Part shown: in pieces, positions 27,146 through 36,089 of the stretch
How positions within the stretch are numbered: position 1 is the first letter of the stretch
How the letters are laid out: the number at the start of each line of letters is the position of its first letter
NCBI GenBank assembly: GCA_965205155.1
Contig: OZ242033.1
Location: forward strand, 2,604,001 to 2,668,000
Length of the DNA stretch: 64,000 nucleotides
Source of the DNA: Aldehydirespirator sp965205155
GTDB taxonomy: Bacteria > Actinomycetota > Acidimicrobiia > Acidimicrobiales > Aldehydirespiratoraceae
Reading direction: 5' to 3'
Notes under the pieces: model-generated
The model's database searches: none
Seen by the model: only the letters and a program-made list of their open reading frames with translations
What the model was told of the DNA's origin: nothing
Translations under genes and position numbers: made by a program

Positions 27146-29032
27146 GTGGACTCTCGCAAGCTTGCCGCTGAGGGGCAGCTTGCCAGAGCTGATGCCGTCG
27201 CGGTCCACGGGTCGCTCAGGGCTGCGATCACCGCGGGGGCGGTCCCGGCGACAGTCACCGCCTCGCTGGCCGAGCTGGTGGTTCTCGGGCTGCTCGAGCA
27301 GGGCGTTCGCACCTATGTCGGGGTGCTGGGACACGGCTCGACCACCCTCGGCGAGGTGCTCAGGATCTACGAGGCGGCCGGTGTGGTTCGGTTCGCGGCC
27401 GTTCGCCACGAGACCGAGGCAGCCCATGCGGCCAGCGCGCTCCGTATCGCCACCGGCCAGCGGGCCGCGGTGGTGACGTCTATCGGCCCGGGCGCGCTGC
27501 ACGCTTTCGCCGGGTCGCTCACGTCGGCGCTCAACGGTGTCGGGGTATGGCACATCTACGGCGACGCCACCACCGAGGCGGAGGGGCCCAACATGCAGGA
27601 CCTGCCCGGCTCGGCGCAGTCCGGCTGGCAGCAACTGACATCGACGATGGGAGGCTGCTACAGCCTCCACACCCCCCACGCCGTCACCCACGCCCTCCAG
27701 CAGGGGGCGGCCGTGGTGGACCACCCCTACCGGCCCGGGCCGTTCTTCCTGCTGTTGCCGCTCAACACCCAGCCCCAGGAGGTTGCCGACTTCAACTTGC
27801 GCCGGCTGCCGCGAGGAGGCGGGATCCGGCTGGGCGCGGCCGAGGCGGAGAGAATCGTGGCGGCCGCCCGCCTGCTGAAAGCGGCGGGACGGGTCGTGGT
27901 GAAGGTGGGCGGCGGCGCCCGCTCGCTCGGTCCGCTCCTGGACCGGCTCCTGAAGAGCGTCGACGGGATGGCGGTGCTGTCCCCGAACTCGGTCGGCGCG
28001 CTCGGGCCCGACAACCCGCGCAACATGGCTGTGGGCGGGTCCAAGGGATCGATCTCGGGGAACTTCGCCATGGAGCACGCCGACACGCTGGTCGTGCTCG
28101 GAGCCCGGGCGGTGTGCCAGTCGGACTGCTCCCGCACCGGATACCCGGAGGTCCGACGGGTCGTGAACATCAACGCGGACCCCAGCACCGCCACCCACTA
28201 CGCCAACACCACCGCGCTCGTCGGAGACCTCGAGCGCACCCTGGAAGTCCTCTGCGACGAACTGGACCGGCTCCCCGACCGCGACCAGGACTCCGCCGAG
28301 TGGCTCGCGGACTGCGCGTCGGCCAAGGCTGAGTGGGACCGCTACCTGAAAGCCCGAACCGACCCGGTTCTGCTTCAGGACTCCCGCTGGGACCAGCCTG
28401 TGCTGTCGCAGGCCGCCGCGCTGCGCATCATCGAGGACTGGGCGGTGCGCCGCGGCGCCTTCCGGTGGTTCGACGCGGGAGACGTTCAGGCCACCGCCTT
28501 CCAGGTGAGCCGGGACGCGTCTCCCGACCTCAGTTTCACTGACGGCGGGGCGAGCTACATGGGTTTCGGGACTTCGGCCCTGCTCGCCACCGCGCTCAGC
28601 CCCGAAGCGCCCTATTCGCTGTCGGTGGTCGGCGACGGCTCGTTCCTGATGAACCCGCAGGCACTGGTGGACGGCGTGGTGCACGGCTCCCGCGGCGCGG
28701 TGGTGGTGCTCGACAACCGCAGGATGGGCGCTATCTCCGCCCTCCAGCAGGCCCAGTACGGCGAGGCCTACGCGACCTACGACGACGCAGCCGTCGACTA
28801 CGTGGCCCTGGCGTCGTCCATCGAGGGAGTCGAGGCGGTGTCGGGAGCCGGCGGGCCCGAAGGGCTCATCGCCGCGCTGGACCGCGTCTTCGACCACGGG
28901 GGAGTGGGGCTGGTGCACGTTCCCGTGTACTACGGCGACGACCCCCAGGGCTCCGTAGAGGCCTTCGGCCGCTGGAACGTGGGCAGCTGGGTGGAGGACA
29001 CGCAGGCCCTACGGCACAGAATGAGCCTGTAA
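27146..29032 (+). CDS. TPP-dependent enzyme (acetolactate synthase superfamily, IolD-like)
   Basis: About 628 residues from GTG 27146, which follows TAGCAT by eight bases; an ATG at 27119 would add nine residues but has a ribosome site almost touching it. The N-terminal domain has GVLGHGSTTLGEVL and RHETEAAHAAS with the glutamate that activates TPP. The central domain has VKVGGGARSLG. The C-terminal TPP motif is VVGDGSFLMNPQAL...VVVLDNRRMG (GDG...N). The GHG start and SIGPGALHAF recall IolD, the diketo-inositol ring-opening hydrolase. No other inositol genes are adjacent; the next operon handles a sugar or polyol. The reaction is not assigned. Confidence 0.82.
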   Translation: MDSRKLAAEGQLARADAVAVHGSLRAAITAGAVPATVTASLAELVVLGLLEQGVRTYVGVLGHGSTTLGEVLRIYEAAGVVRFAAVRHETEAAHAASALRIATGQRAAVVTSIGPGALHAFAGSLTSALNGVGVWHIYGDATTEAEGPNMQDLPGSAQSGWQQLTSTMGGCYSLHTPHAVTHALQQGAAVVDHPYRPGPFFLLLPLNTQPQEVADFNLRRLPRGGGIRLGAAEAERIVAAARLLKAAGRVVVKVGGGARSLGPLLDRLLKSVDGMAVLSPNSVGALGPDNPRNMAVGGSKGSISGNFAMEHADTLVVLGARAVCQSDCSRTGYPEVRRVVNINADPSTATHYANTTALVGDLERTLEVLCDELDRLPDRDQDSAEWLADCASAKAEWDRYLKARTDPVLLQDSRWDQPVLSQAAALRIIEDWAVRRGAFRWFDAGDVQATAFQVSRDASPDLSFTDGGASYMGFGTSALLATALSPEAPYSLSVVGDGSFLMNPQALVDGVVHGSRGAVVVLDNRRMGAISALQQAQYGEAYATYDDAAVDYVALASSIEGVEAVSGAGGPEGLIAALDRVFDHGGVGLVHVPVYYGDDPQGSVEAFGRWNVGSWVEDTQALRHRMSL

Positions 29033-29108
29033 GCCAAGCCCCTGGCCTGGGCCGAGGGTGAGTCACGGCCGCGACCGGACCCGATGAGTTGATGATCACG
29101 CAAGACCA

Positions 29109-29136
29109 TTGACTATTTGGCATCACTTGCTAAAGT
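29109..29136 (+). promoter_or_regulatory. Sigma-70-type promoter of the ABC uptake operon
   Basis: TTGACT (29109-29114), a 16-base spacer and TAAAGT (29131-29136) lie in an unusually AT-rich patch 52 bases before the start of the binding-protein gene. The leader then has room for a GAGGGG ribosome site. Confidence 0.65.
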
Positions 29137-29188
29137 CCGATCCCGCGCGGAGAAGGCCGCGCCCGTACCTAGTTCACGAGGGGAACCC

Positions 29189-30463
29189 ATGACCAAACTC
29201 ATCAAGTCCCGACGAGGCTACCCGCTCGCGCTGCTGGCGATAGTCGCGCTCGCGGCCGCCGCCTGCAGCGGCACCAGTGGCGATGACGGCGGGGGCCAAG
29301 TCGAAGTCGCCCACTACTACGGATCTGACCTCGGCCAGCAGGGGATACTCGACGTCAACGCCACGTTCGAGGCCGGAGAGGCCGTCGTCAGCCCCATCGA
29401 GCATGAGGCCTTCAAGGACCAGATCCTGGTCGCCCTGGCCGGCGGGGAGCCGCCCGACGTGTTCTCGTACTGGGCCGGGGCCCGGACGCAGTCGGTGTTC
29501 GAGAACGGCCATCTGCAGCCCATCACGCAGGTGTTCGACAACGCCGACGTCTGGAACGCCTTCCCCCAGGCTCTGGTCGACGCCGGGATCCACGGCGGCG
29601 AGCCCCACCTGCTGCCGTTCGGCTTCCACTACGTGGCCTTCTTCTACAACCCCCACGTGATGGAGGCGGCCGGAGTCACCGAGATGCCCACCAACGGTCC
29701 GGAGTTCCTCGCCGCGGCCGAGCAGATCGCCGCCAGCGGGGTCAAGCCGATCGCGCTCGGATCGATGAACCGCTGGCCGGCCCAGTTCTGGTTCGACTTC
29801 CTCATCCTGCGCACCGCCGGTCCCGAATTCCGGGCCAAGCTGATGTCGGGCGAGGCGTCCTACACCGATCCTCAGGTCGTGGCAGCGATGGAGCTGTGGA
29901 AGGGCCTGGTGGACTCGGGCTTCTTCGTCGACGACGCCAACGCCTACACGTGGACAGACGCAGCCGATCAGGTCGCCAACGGGGAGGCCGCCATGACCCT
30001 GATGGGCACCTGGATCACCGGCTACTGGAACGGCATCGGACTCGAGCCCGTGACCGACTACGACTTCTTCAACTTCCCGGTCCTCGATCCCGCCGTCGAG
30101 AACGCCGCCCTGGGACCGATCGACGGCTGGGCCCTTTCGGCCGATGCGGCCAATGCCGAGGGCGCCATGCTGCTGCTGGAGCACTATGCCGACGCCGGCA
30201 ACCAGCTCACGTGGGCGTTGGAGCAGGGGGCACTGCCGCCCAACTCCAACGCAGACACCACCCAGCTCAACCCGGTCATGGCCAAGGCGCTGGTGGAAGT
30301 GGGCAACGCCGACTCCTACTCGTTCAACTACGACCTGGCGACACCGCCGCCGGTGGCCGAGGTAGGGCTGGACATGTTCCAGGCCTTCATGGACGACCCG
30401 TCGGGCTACACCGACCTGCTGGAGAACGCTCAGGCCGACGCCCAAGCAGCCTTCGCGGGCTAG
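29189..30463 (+). CDS. ABC transporter carbohydrate-binding lipoprotein
   Basis: A 424-residue family-1 solute-binding protein. The N-terminal signal peptide (KSRRGYPLALLAIVALAAAAC) ends in a lipobox LAAAAC, so the mature protein is anchored outside the membrane through Cys about 30. LVALAGGEPPDVFSYWAG, YPLPFGFHYVAFFYNP-type HLLPFGFHYVAFFYN and NGEAAMTLMGTWI are family signatures for sugar, glycerol-phosphate or polyol binding. ATG 29189 has GAGGGG six bases upstream. The two permeases follow after a 315-bp gap that contains an intergenic repeat and hairpin. Confidence 0.9.
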   Translation: MTKLIKSRRGYPLALLAIVALAAAACSGTSGDDGGGQVEVAHYYGSDLGQQGILDVNATFEAGEAVVSPIEHEAFKDQILVALAGGEPPDVFSYWAGARTQSVFENGHLQPITQVFDNADVWNAFPQALVDAGIHGGEPHLLPFGFHYVAFFYNPHVMEAAGVTEMPTNGPEFLAAAEQIAASGVKPIALGSMNRWPAQFWFDFLILRTAGPEFRAKLMSGEASYTDPQVVAAMELWKGLVDSGFFVDDANAYTWTDAADQVANGEAAMTLMGTWITGYWNGIGLEPVTDYDFFNFPVLDPAVENAALGPIDGWALSADAANAEGAMLLLEHYADAGNQLTWALEQGALPPNSNADTTQLNPVMAKALVEVGNADSYSFNYDLATPPPVAEVGLDMFQAFMDDPSGYTDLLENAQADAQAAFAG

Positions 30464-30778
30464 AACCCTCAACTCCGGGAGTCCGATACGCGCCTGTCAA
30501 GCTGCCCCCGGCTTGAACAGGTGATGCCGGCGGCGCCGGGCCCGGCCAGTTCGGGTCCGGCGCTGCTGGCTGTATTGCCATCGGTGGCCGGTTGTTGGTA
30601 ACCAGACGGGCAGGATCAGAGGCCGAGCGGATGGATCGCAGTGACAAGGGCAACGCGAAGGCGCGGAGCGAGGCCGTGGCCCGAGCGGCCCGTGAGCGGA
30701 GCGAACAAGAGCGGAAAACACCATGCTTCACCGCGATGACGTCACGCCGACCCGCAGGGTCCTGCAGGTAGACGGCGA
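30464..30778. other. 315-bp gap between binding protein and permease genes
   Basis: It contains an imperfect hairpin CCTGT...AAGC/GCTT...ACAGG (30493-30521), which may limit read-through so that more binding protein than permease is made (inference). It also has a GC-rich palindromic stretch around 30530-30575 and one copy of the GGCCCGAGCGGCCC repeat (30618-30714). No convincing gene was found. Confidence 0.5.
30618..30714 (+). repeat. GGCCCGAGCGGCCC dispersed repeat, copy 1
   Basis: The left end is AGAGGCCGAGCGG, the middle is variable, and the right half from 30670 carries the GAGGCCGTGGCCCGAGCGGCC core followed by CGTGAGCGGAGCGAACAAGAG. It matches the copies at 44.9, 47.3, 48.9, 59.6 and 60.6 kb. 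Confidence 0.85.
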
Positions 30779-31654
30779 ATGAAGCCGACAACCCGCTGGT
30801 CCCTTCTCTTCATGGGACCGCCCATAGCGCTGTTCGCGGCCATTGTCGTGCTGCCAACGGCCATGGCTCTGCGGCTCAGCTTCACCGATGCCAACCTGTT
30901 GGGCCAGACCAGCGAGTGGATCGGCTTCGACAACTTCGTCGAGGCCTTCACCAACGAGCACGTCCGCAAGTCAATCCGCATAACGCTGGTATGGACGCTG
31001 TTCGGCGCGTTGATCCCGCCCGCGCTGGGTCTGGCCATCGCCATGGCGCTGCAGGCCAACACCCGCTTTGCGGCCGTCATGAAGTCGGCACTGTTCGTGC
31101 CGATCTCCATCAGCCTGGTGGTGGTCGGCCAGGTGTGGATCTGGATCTACCAACCCGGCGACGGCCTGATCAACCAGTTCCTGGGGATGGCCGGGCTCGA
31201 GAGCCTCGAGGAGGCGTGGCTGGCCAACCGTTCGACTGCGCTGTCCGCCGTGTTCATCGCCTGGGCGTGGCAGCAGACCGTCCTGGCCATGATCCTCTAC
31301 CTGGCCGGGCTGACGTCGATCCCCGGCGAGCTGGTCGAGGCGGCCAGGGTCGATGGAGCGGGCCGCTTCCAAGTGTTCCGCCGGGTGATCGTGCCGCTGC
31401 TGCGTCCGATAACGACGGTCGTGCTGTCGCTGATAGCCATCAACTCGCTGCGGAACTTCGACCTGGTGTTCGCCATGACGCAGGGAGGCCCGGTTCGAGA
31501 GACCGAGACCATGCCGATGCTGGTGTGGCGCATCCTGTTCCGCCAGCATGAGCAGGGACTGGCCAGCGCAGTGTCGCTGATCCTGTTCGCCATGACGCTC
31601 GTCGTGGTCGGCGGGCTGACGTGGTGGGGCCGGCGAGGCAGCTATGTCGACTAG
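30779..31654 (+). CDS. ABC transporter permease (sugar type, MalF/UgpA-like)
   Basis: A 291-residue integral membrane protein with six predicted helices. The cytoplasmic EAA loop EAARVDGAGRFQVFRRVIVPLL contacts the ATPase. LLFMGPPIALFAAIVVLPTAMALRLSF is the first membrane segment with the usual short MalF-like N-terminus. It overlaps the next permease by 11 bases. Together with the binding protein it forms a carbohydrate uptake system whose ATPase gene is not adjacent. Confidence 0.92.
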   Translation: MKPTTRWSLLFMGPPIALFAAIVVLPTAMALRLSFTDANLLGQTSEWIGFDNFVEAFTNEHVRKSIRITLVWTLFGALIPPALGLAIAMALQANTRFAAVMKSALFVPISISLVVVGQVWIWIYQPGDGLINQFLGMAGLESLEEAWLANRSTALSAVFIAWAWQQTVLAMILYLAGLTSIPGELVEAARVDGAGRFQVFRRVIVPLLRPITTVVLSLIAINSLRNFDLVFAMTQGGPVRETETMPMLVWRILFRQHEQGLASAVSLILFAMTLVVVGGLTWWGRRGSYVD

Positions 31655-32555
31655 CACCACCTGCGCCGTTGCCCGAGAGCAGGCCGCGGTGGAGAGCGCC
31701 GCACAGGAGCACGAGGCGGCGCGCCGCGGCCGCGTGCTGCGGCGGCGCGCCGGGATGGTGCTGATAGTCGTGTTCGTAGCGCTCTATCTGGTGCCGGTGG
31801 CGGGCGTCGTCTCTACCTCGCTCAAGACCAATGCCGAGATCGCCGAACGCGGCATCTGGGCGCTGACCGGACAGCTGACCCTGGCCAACTACATCGACGT
31901 GTGGAGCACGGCCAACACGGTCCGCTACCTGATCAACTCGTTCCAGGTGGCCATTCCGGCGGTAGCCGTCTCCATCGCCGGCGGCACGCTCATCGGCTAC
32001 GCACTGGCCAAGTTCCGGCCCCGGGGCGGAACCATCATCCAACTGGTAATCGTCTCGGGGCTCTTCGTCCCTCCCCAGGTGCTGCTCGTCCCGCTGTTCA
32101 CAATGTTCAGGAGCCTCGACCTCCTCAACACCCTGTGGCCCATGATCCTGATCCACTCCGCGGTGGGGTTCTCGATCTGCACCCTGGTGATGCGGAACTT
32201 CTTCGAGCAGATCCCTGACTCGCTGAGGTACGCGGCCCTGATCGACGGTGCCAGCGAAGGCGACGTCTTCTGGCGGGTCATGCTGCCGCTGGCCCGACCC
32301 GCGCTGGCTGCCCTGGCCACGCTGCAGTTCACCTTCATCTGGAACGACTTCCTGTACCCGCTGGTCTTCACCAGCGCCCGTGACGACGTGGCCACCATCA
32401 TGCTGGGGCTGCTCAATGTGAAGGGCCAGTTCACGGTGGCCTACGGCACCCAGGCCTCGCTGGCGGTGATCGCCAGCATCCCCACCGTCGTGGTGTTCTT
32501 CGTCTTCCAGAAGCACTTCGTTCGGGGCCTGCTGTCCGGGGCCCTCAAGGAGTAG
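31644..32555 (+). CDS. ABC transporter permease (sugar type, MalG/UgpE-like)
   Basis: A 303-residue permease with six helices. Its EAA loop reads YAALIDGASEGDVFWRVMLPLARPAL, and the tail FVFQKHFVRGLLSGALKE is the MalG-family C-terminus. A 35-residue charged N-terminal extension (REQAAVESAAQEHEAARRG) precedes the first membrane span. The start overlaps the previous permease. The next gene starts two bases after the stop. Confidence 0.92.
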   Translation: MSTSTTCAVAREQAAVESAAQEHEAARRGRVLRRRAGMVLIVVFVALYLVPVAGVVSTSLKTNAEIAERGIWALTGQLTLANYIDVWSTANTVRYLINSFQVAIPAVAVSIAGGTLIGYALAKFRPRGGTIIQLVIVSGLFVPPQVLLVPLFTMFRSLDLLNTLWPMILIHSAVGFSICTLVMRNFFEQIPDSLRYAALIDGASEGDVFWRVMLPLARPALAALATLQFTFIWNDFLYPLVFTSARDDVATIMLGLLNVKGQFTVAYGTQASLAVIASIPTVVVFFVFQKHFVRGLLSGALKE

Positions 32556-32557
32556 CC

Positions 32558-33685
32558 GTGCTGCGAGTGGGAATCATCGGATGCGGGCGGATCTCGGATC
32601 TGCACATGCTCGGCTACCGGGGCCGCGACGATGCCAGGATCGTGGCGCTCTGCGACGTCGATCCCGAGAACACGGCAGCCAAGTCGAGGCAGTGGCAGCT
32701 GCCCGATGCCGCCGTCTTCGAGGACTACCGCCGGATGTGCGAGTCGGGGCTGGTGGACCTGGTCGAGATCATCGTCCCTCACCACCTGCACTACGAGATC
32801 GCCGCGTTCGCCATCGGTTGCGACCTGCATGTGTCGTTGCAGAAGCCGATGTCGCTGAGTCTCGCCGACGCCGACCGGCTGCTCAGCGCCGGCTCCGGCA
32901 CGTCCCGGGTGGTGCGCCTCTACGAGAACTTCCTGTTCTACCCGCCGGTCCTGAAGGCGCTGGAACTCATCGAGCAGGGCGTCATCGGCGAGCCCCTGTC
33001 GGTCCGGCTCAAGAGCAACGCCGGGTACAGCCCGAGCGCGTGGGACATCCCCTTGGAGGCTCTGCTGTGGCGCCACCGGCCAGAGGAGTGCGGTGGCGGA
33101 CCGCTGGTGTTCGACGACGGACATCACAAGTTCTCGCTGGCCTGGATAGTGCTGGGCCAGCCGTCGGAGGTGCATGCCTGGATCGGGTCCACGTTCGTGC
33201 TGTCGTTCGAGTTGGACTCCCCGTCGCTGGTCTCGATGCGCTACGAGTCCGGCGCAGTGGCAAACCTCGAGGTCGTGTACTCGCAGGAACTGCTCATCCA
33301 GGGCACCGAGCACTACGCCCAGGACGACAGGATGGAAGTGACCGGCGCCGGAGGGGTCATCTGGGTCAACCGGGGCCACGGGCAGATCGGCGAGGCGCCG
33401 CCGGTCGTCAGCTACACCGACGGCCGCATCGAGACCTACCAGTGCCCGACCGGCTGGGAGCAGTCCTTCATCGGAGCCACCCGCAGCCTGCTGGACACCA
33501 TCGCTTCGGGCCGGGAGCCGATCCTCACCCTGGCGGAGGGTCGCGACGTACTCGCCGCCGCGCTCGCCGCGCAGCAATCGGCCAGGGACGGCTCCGTCGT
33601 CTCGGTGCCGGACGCGGTCGGCCGGTCGCCACAGGCGGTGAGGTCGGAGTTGCTGCGATCGGCTCCGTCCGGAGGAGGCGCCTGA
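32558..33685 (+). CDS. Gfo/Idh/MocA-family oxidoreductase
   Basis: A 375-residue NAD(P)-dependent sugar or polyol dehydrogenase. The Rossmann motif is GIIGCGRIS (residues 5-13). The usual catalytic E-K-P is Q-K-P here (VSLQKPMSLS), with the lysine kept. DDGHHKFSLAWIVLG holds the D-x3-H pair at the active site. GTG start, two bases after the permease stop; the stop shares a base with the IclR start (TGATG). It probably oxidises the imported carbohydrate (inference). Confidence 0.87.
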   Translation: MLRVGIIGCGRISDLHMLGYRGRDDARIVALCDVDPENTAAKSRQWQLPDAAVFEDYRRMCESGLVDLVEIIVPHHLHYEIAAFAIGCDLHVSLQKPMSLSLADADRLLSAGSGTSRVVRLYENFLFYPPVLKALELIEQGVIGEPLSVRLKSNAGYSPSAWDIPLEALLWRHRPEECGGGPLVFDDGHHKFSLAWIVLGQPSEVHAWIGSTFVLSFELDSPSLVSMRYESGAVANLEVVYSQELLIQGTEHYAQDDRMEVTGAGGVIWVNRGHGQIGEAPPVVSYTDGRIETYQCPTGWEQSFIGATRSLLDTIASGREPILTLAEGRDVLAAALAAQQSARDGSVVSVPDAVGRSPQAVRSELLRSAPSGGGA

Positions 33686-34497
33686 TGGCCGGGGCCGAGC
33701 CTCGTGTAGGGGGCGCGCTGATGACCGGCCTCGACGTGCTCGAGGCTCTCGGATCGGCTCCCGGGCCGATCGGACTCGCCGAACTGGCCAGAACGCTCCA
33801 AGCCGACAACGGCCATGTGCACCGGCTGCTGGGGGTGCTCACAAGACGCGGCTACGTTCATCGCGACGAGGCCAACAAGACCTACACGCTGGGCGCGGGT
33901 GTGGTTCAGTTGGCCGGCTCACTGCTGCGGAACATGGACATCGTGGCCCAGGCCCGCCCGCTCATGCTTGATCTGATGAACATGACGGGCGAGTCGGTCC
34001 ACCTCGCGCACCGGACCCTCACCGGCGGCGTCTACATAGCCAGGGAGCGGCTGGCCCGCAAGATCACCGTCGAGACGGAGATCGGGGCTCCGGTGGTCGT
34101 GCACGCAACCTCCACCGGGAAGGCCCTGTACTGCCGCGACTCGGCCGAGGATCTGGGGCAGGTCATCGATCTCGACGCTCTCGAGAGATTCACGGAGCAC
34201 ACCATCACCGGCCAGGCGGAACTGCTCGGCGACCTCGCCGCGACTGCCGGGCGGGGCTTCGCGCTGGACAATGAAGAACTCAACATCGGGGTTCGCTGCG
34301 TCGCTTCGCCCGTGGTCGACATCCGCGGGAACATCCGAGCCTCCATCGGCATATCGGGCCCTGCGACGCGCCTCGACGAGGAGACGGTAGGAAAGTGCGC
34401 GGTGTTGGTGTGCACGGCGGCCAAGTCCCTGTCGGAGCTTCTGGGCGGCGAATGGGACTTTCCGCTGCCCTCACCGGAGCCCGTCGTATTCGAATGA
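33685..34497 (+). CDS. IclR-family transcriptional regulator
   Basis: A 270-residue regulator. N-terminal winged helix (about 10-75): LDVLEALGSAPGPIGLAELARTL, then HVHRLLGVLTRRGYV and TYTLGAGV. C-terminal effector domain (about 90-260) has ESVHLAHRTLTGGVYIARE, VVHATSTGKAL, GFALDNEELNIGVRCVASPV and SIGISGPATRL, all IclR signatures. It has a strong GGAGGAGG site and overlaps genes on both sides, so it is inside the operon and probably controls it in response to a carbon metabolite such as glycerol (inference). Confidence 0.92.
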   Translation: MAGAEPRVGGALMTGLDVLEALGSAPGPIGLAELARTLQADNGHVHRLLGVLTRRGYVHRDEANKTYTLGAGVVQLAGSLLRNMDIVAQARPLMLDLMNMTGESVHLAHRTLTGGVYIARERLARKITVETEIGAPVVVHATSTGKALYCRDSAEDLGQVIDLDALERFTEHTITGQAELLGDLAATAGRGFALDNEELNIGVRCVASPVVDIRGNIRASIGISGPATRLDEETVGKCAVLVCTAAKSLSELLGGEWDFPLPSPEPVVFE

Positions 34498-36089
34498 GCG
34501 CCACACCAGCGGAGGCGTCGAGCAACGGCGCGTACCGCACAACCGCGGCGCGCGACCGGAGCCTGGAGCGGCTGACCAACCAGGACCACGACGCCCTCAT
34601 CGTGGGCGGAGGAATCAACGGCGCCATATCGGCGCTGGCCCTGGCCACTCACGGGCTGCGGGTGGCACTCGTCGACTCCGAGGACTTCGGCTCGGGTGTG
34701 AGCCAGGAGTCGTCCAACCTCATCTGGGGCGGCTTCAAATACCTCCAGTCCTACGACATCGCGCTGGTCGCGGGGCTGTGCCGCTCCCGCAATCTGCTGG
34801 CCCGCTCCTACGCCAGCCGCATCCAGGAGGTGCGGTTCCTGGCCGCGCTGGGCCCCACATCTCCCTACTCGCCTACCTACGCGGCATTGGGCGCGCACGC
34901 CTACTGGGCCCTGGGCCGATTCGCCACCGGTCGTCCCCGATTCCTCTCGTCGAGTTCCCTGGCGATGGCCGAGCCCGCCATCGACTCCGAAGACGTGCAG
35001 GGTGCCGTCGAGTACTCGGACTACCTGCTGGCCGACAACGACGCCCGCTTCGTGCTGCAACTCCTGCTCGATGCGGTCGACAACGGTGCGGTGGCGGTGT
35101 CCAGAGTGAGGCTCGACGGCGCGGAGCGGGCCCGCCGCGGCTGGCGGGCCGGCGTGACCGACCGGCTGACGGGCAACCGCCACTCGGTGTCGGCCGCGAT
35201 CCTGGTCAACGCAGCCGGCCCGCGCGCCACCGAGCTCGCCAGACTGGCCGGCACCACGCTGAGCCAGGATCTGTGCTACTCGAAGGGAGCCCACATCGTC
35301 GTGCCCCAGGTGACCGAGTCCGGGAGGGTGCTGGCGTTCTTCGACGACGACCAGCGGCTCTTCTACGTCATCCCGATGGGCCACCGGTCGTTGATAGGCA
35401 CCACCGACACCCGCGTCGAGGATGCTGAGGCGTCGATCACCCACGACGACCGGGACTTCCTTCTCGAGCAGGCCAACGCCCGGCTCCGGCTGCCCGGCGT
35501 CCTCCGCAGCGATGACGTGATCGCGTACCGCTGCGGTGTGCGCGCCCTGGTGGTCGACGAGGACACCGACACCGATCGCGACTGGACCGAACTGTCGCGC
35601 CGCCACGCCGTCGAAGCCGACCAGCAGCGGGGGACCATCTCGATTCTCGGCGGCAAGCTCAGCGACTGCCTCAACGTGGGTGAGGAGGTTGTCGAGGCTG
35701 CTCGCGAATGCGGCCTCGAACCCGTGATCCCGAGCCGGGCCTGGTTCGGCGAGCCTCCCGAGGCTGTTCGGACCCGTTTCCACCGCAGTGCGGCGCGGGT
35801 GGGAATGGACGAGTCCGCGGCGGCGAGGCTGTGGCGCCGTCACGGCCGGCGGGCGCTGGAGGTGGCCGACGTGGTCGGCGAGTCCCCTGAGTTGGGAGCG
35901 CCTCTCAGCGATCGGGTCGAGTGCTCCGCGGCCGAGGTCATGGTCATGGCCCGCCATGAGCACATCCTGACCATGGACGACTTCCTGAGGCGCCGTACCA
36001 TGCTGGCGATGCTCGAGACCGCCGAGACATTGCGCCGCGATCCGGGCGTCGAACGGGCCGAGAGCCTCCTGTTTCAATCAGCGGCATGA
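34494..36089 (+). CDS. glpD: FAD-dependent glycerol-3-phosphate dehydrogenase (GlpD-like)
   Basis: About 531 residues from ATG 34494 (ATGA overlap with the regulator). The dinucleotide fold is ALIVGGGINGAISALALATHGL (GGGINGA), followed by the GlpD segment ESSNLIWGGFKYLQ (family: SS+LIHGGLRYL). SKGAHIVVP, FYVIPMGHRSLIGTTDT and RCGVRALV are conserved active-site strands. GlpD oxidises sn-glycerol-3-phosphate to dihydroxyacetone phosphate and feeds electrons to quinones at the membrane. GlpD-like enzymes also include erythritol-phosphate dehydrogenases, but the kinase next door looks like a glycerol kinase. The last 150 residues hold the helical cap typical of the family. Confidence 0.87.
   Translation: MSATPAEASSNGAYRTTAARDRSLERLTNQDHDALIVGGGINGAISALALATHGLRVALVDSEDFGSGVSQESSNLIWGGFKYLQSYDIALVAGLCRSRNLLARSYASRIQEVRFLAALGPTSPYSPTYAALGAHAYWALGRFATGRPRFLSSSSLAMAEPAIDSEDVQGAVEYSDYLLADNDARFVLQLLLDAVDNGAVAVSRVRLDGAERARRGWRAGVTDRLTGNRHSVSAAILVNAAGPRATELARLAGTTLSQDLCYSKGAHIVVPQVTESGRVLAFFDDDQRLFYVIPMGHRSLIGTTDTRVEDAEASITHDDRDFLLEQANARLRLPGVLRSDDVIAYRCGVRALVVDEDTDTDRDWTELSRRHAVEADQQRGTISILGGKLSDCLNVGEEVVEAARECGLEPVIPSRAWFGEPPEAVRTRFHRSAARVGMDESAAARLWRRHGRRALEVADVVGESPELGAPLSDRVECSAAEVMVMARHEHILTMDDFLRRRTMLAMLETAETLRRDPGVERAESLLFQSAA

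Noticed and set aside
30493..30521. Intrinsic terminator after the binding-protein gene
   Set aside because: The stem is interrupted and no T-run follows; described as a possible attenuating hairpin only.
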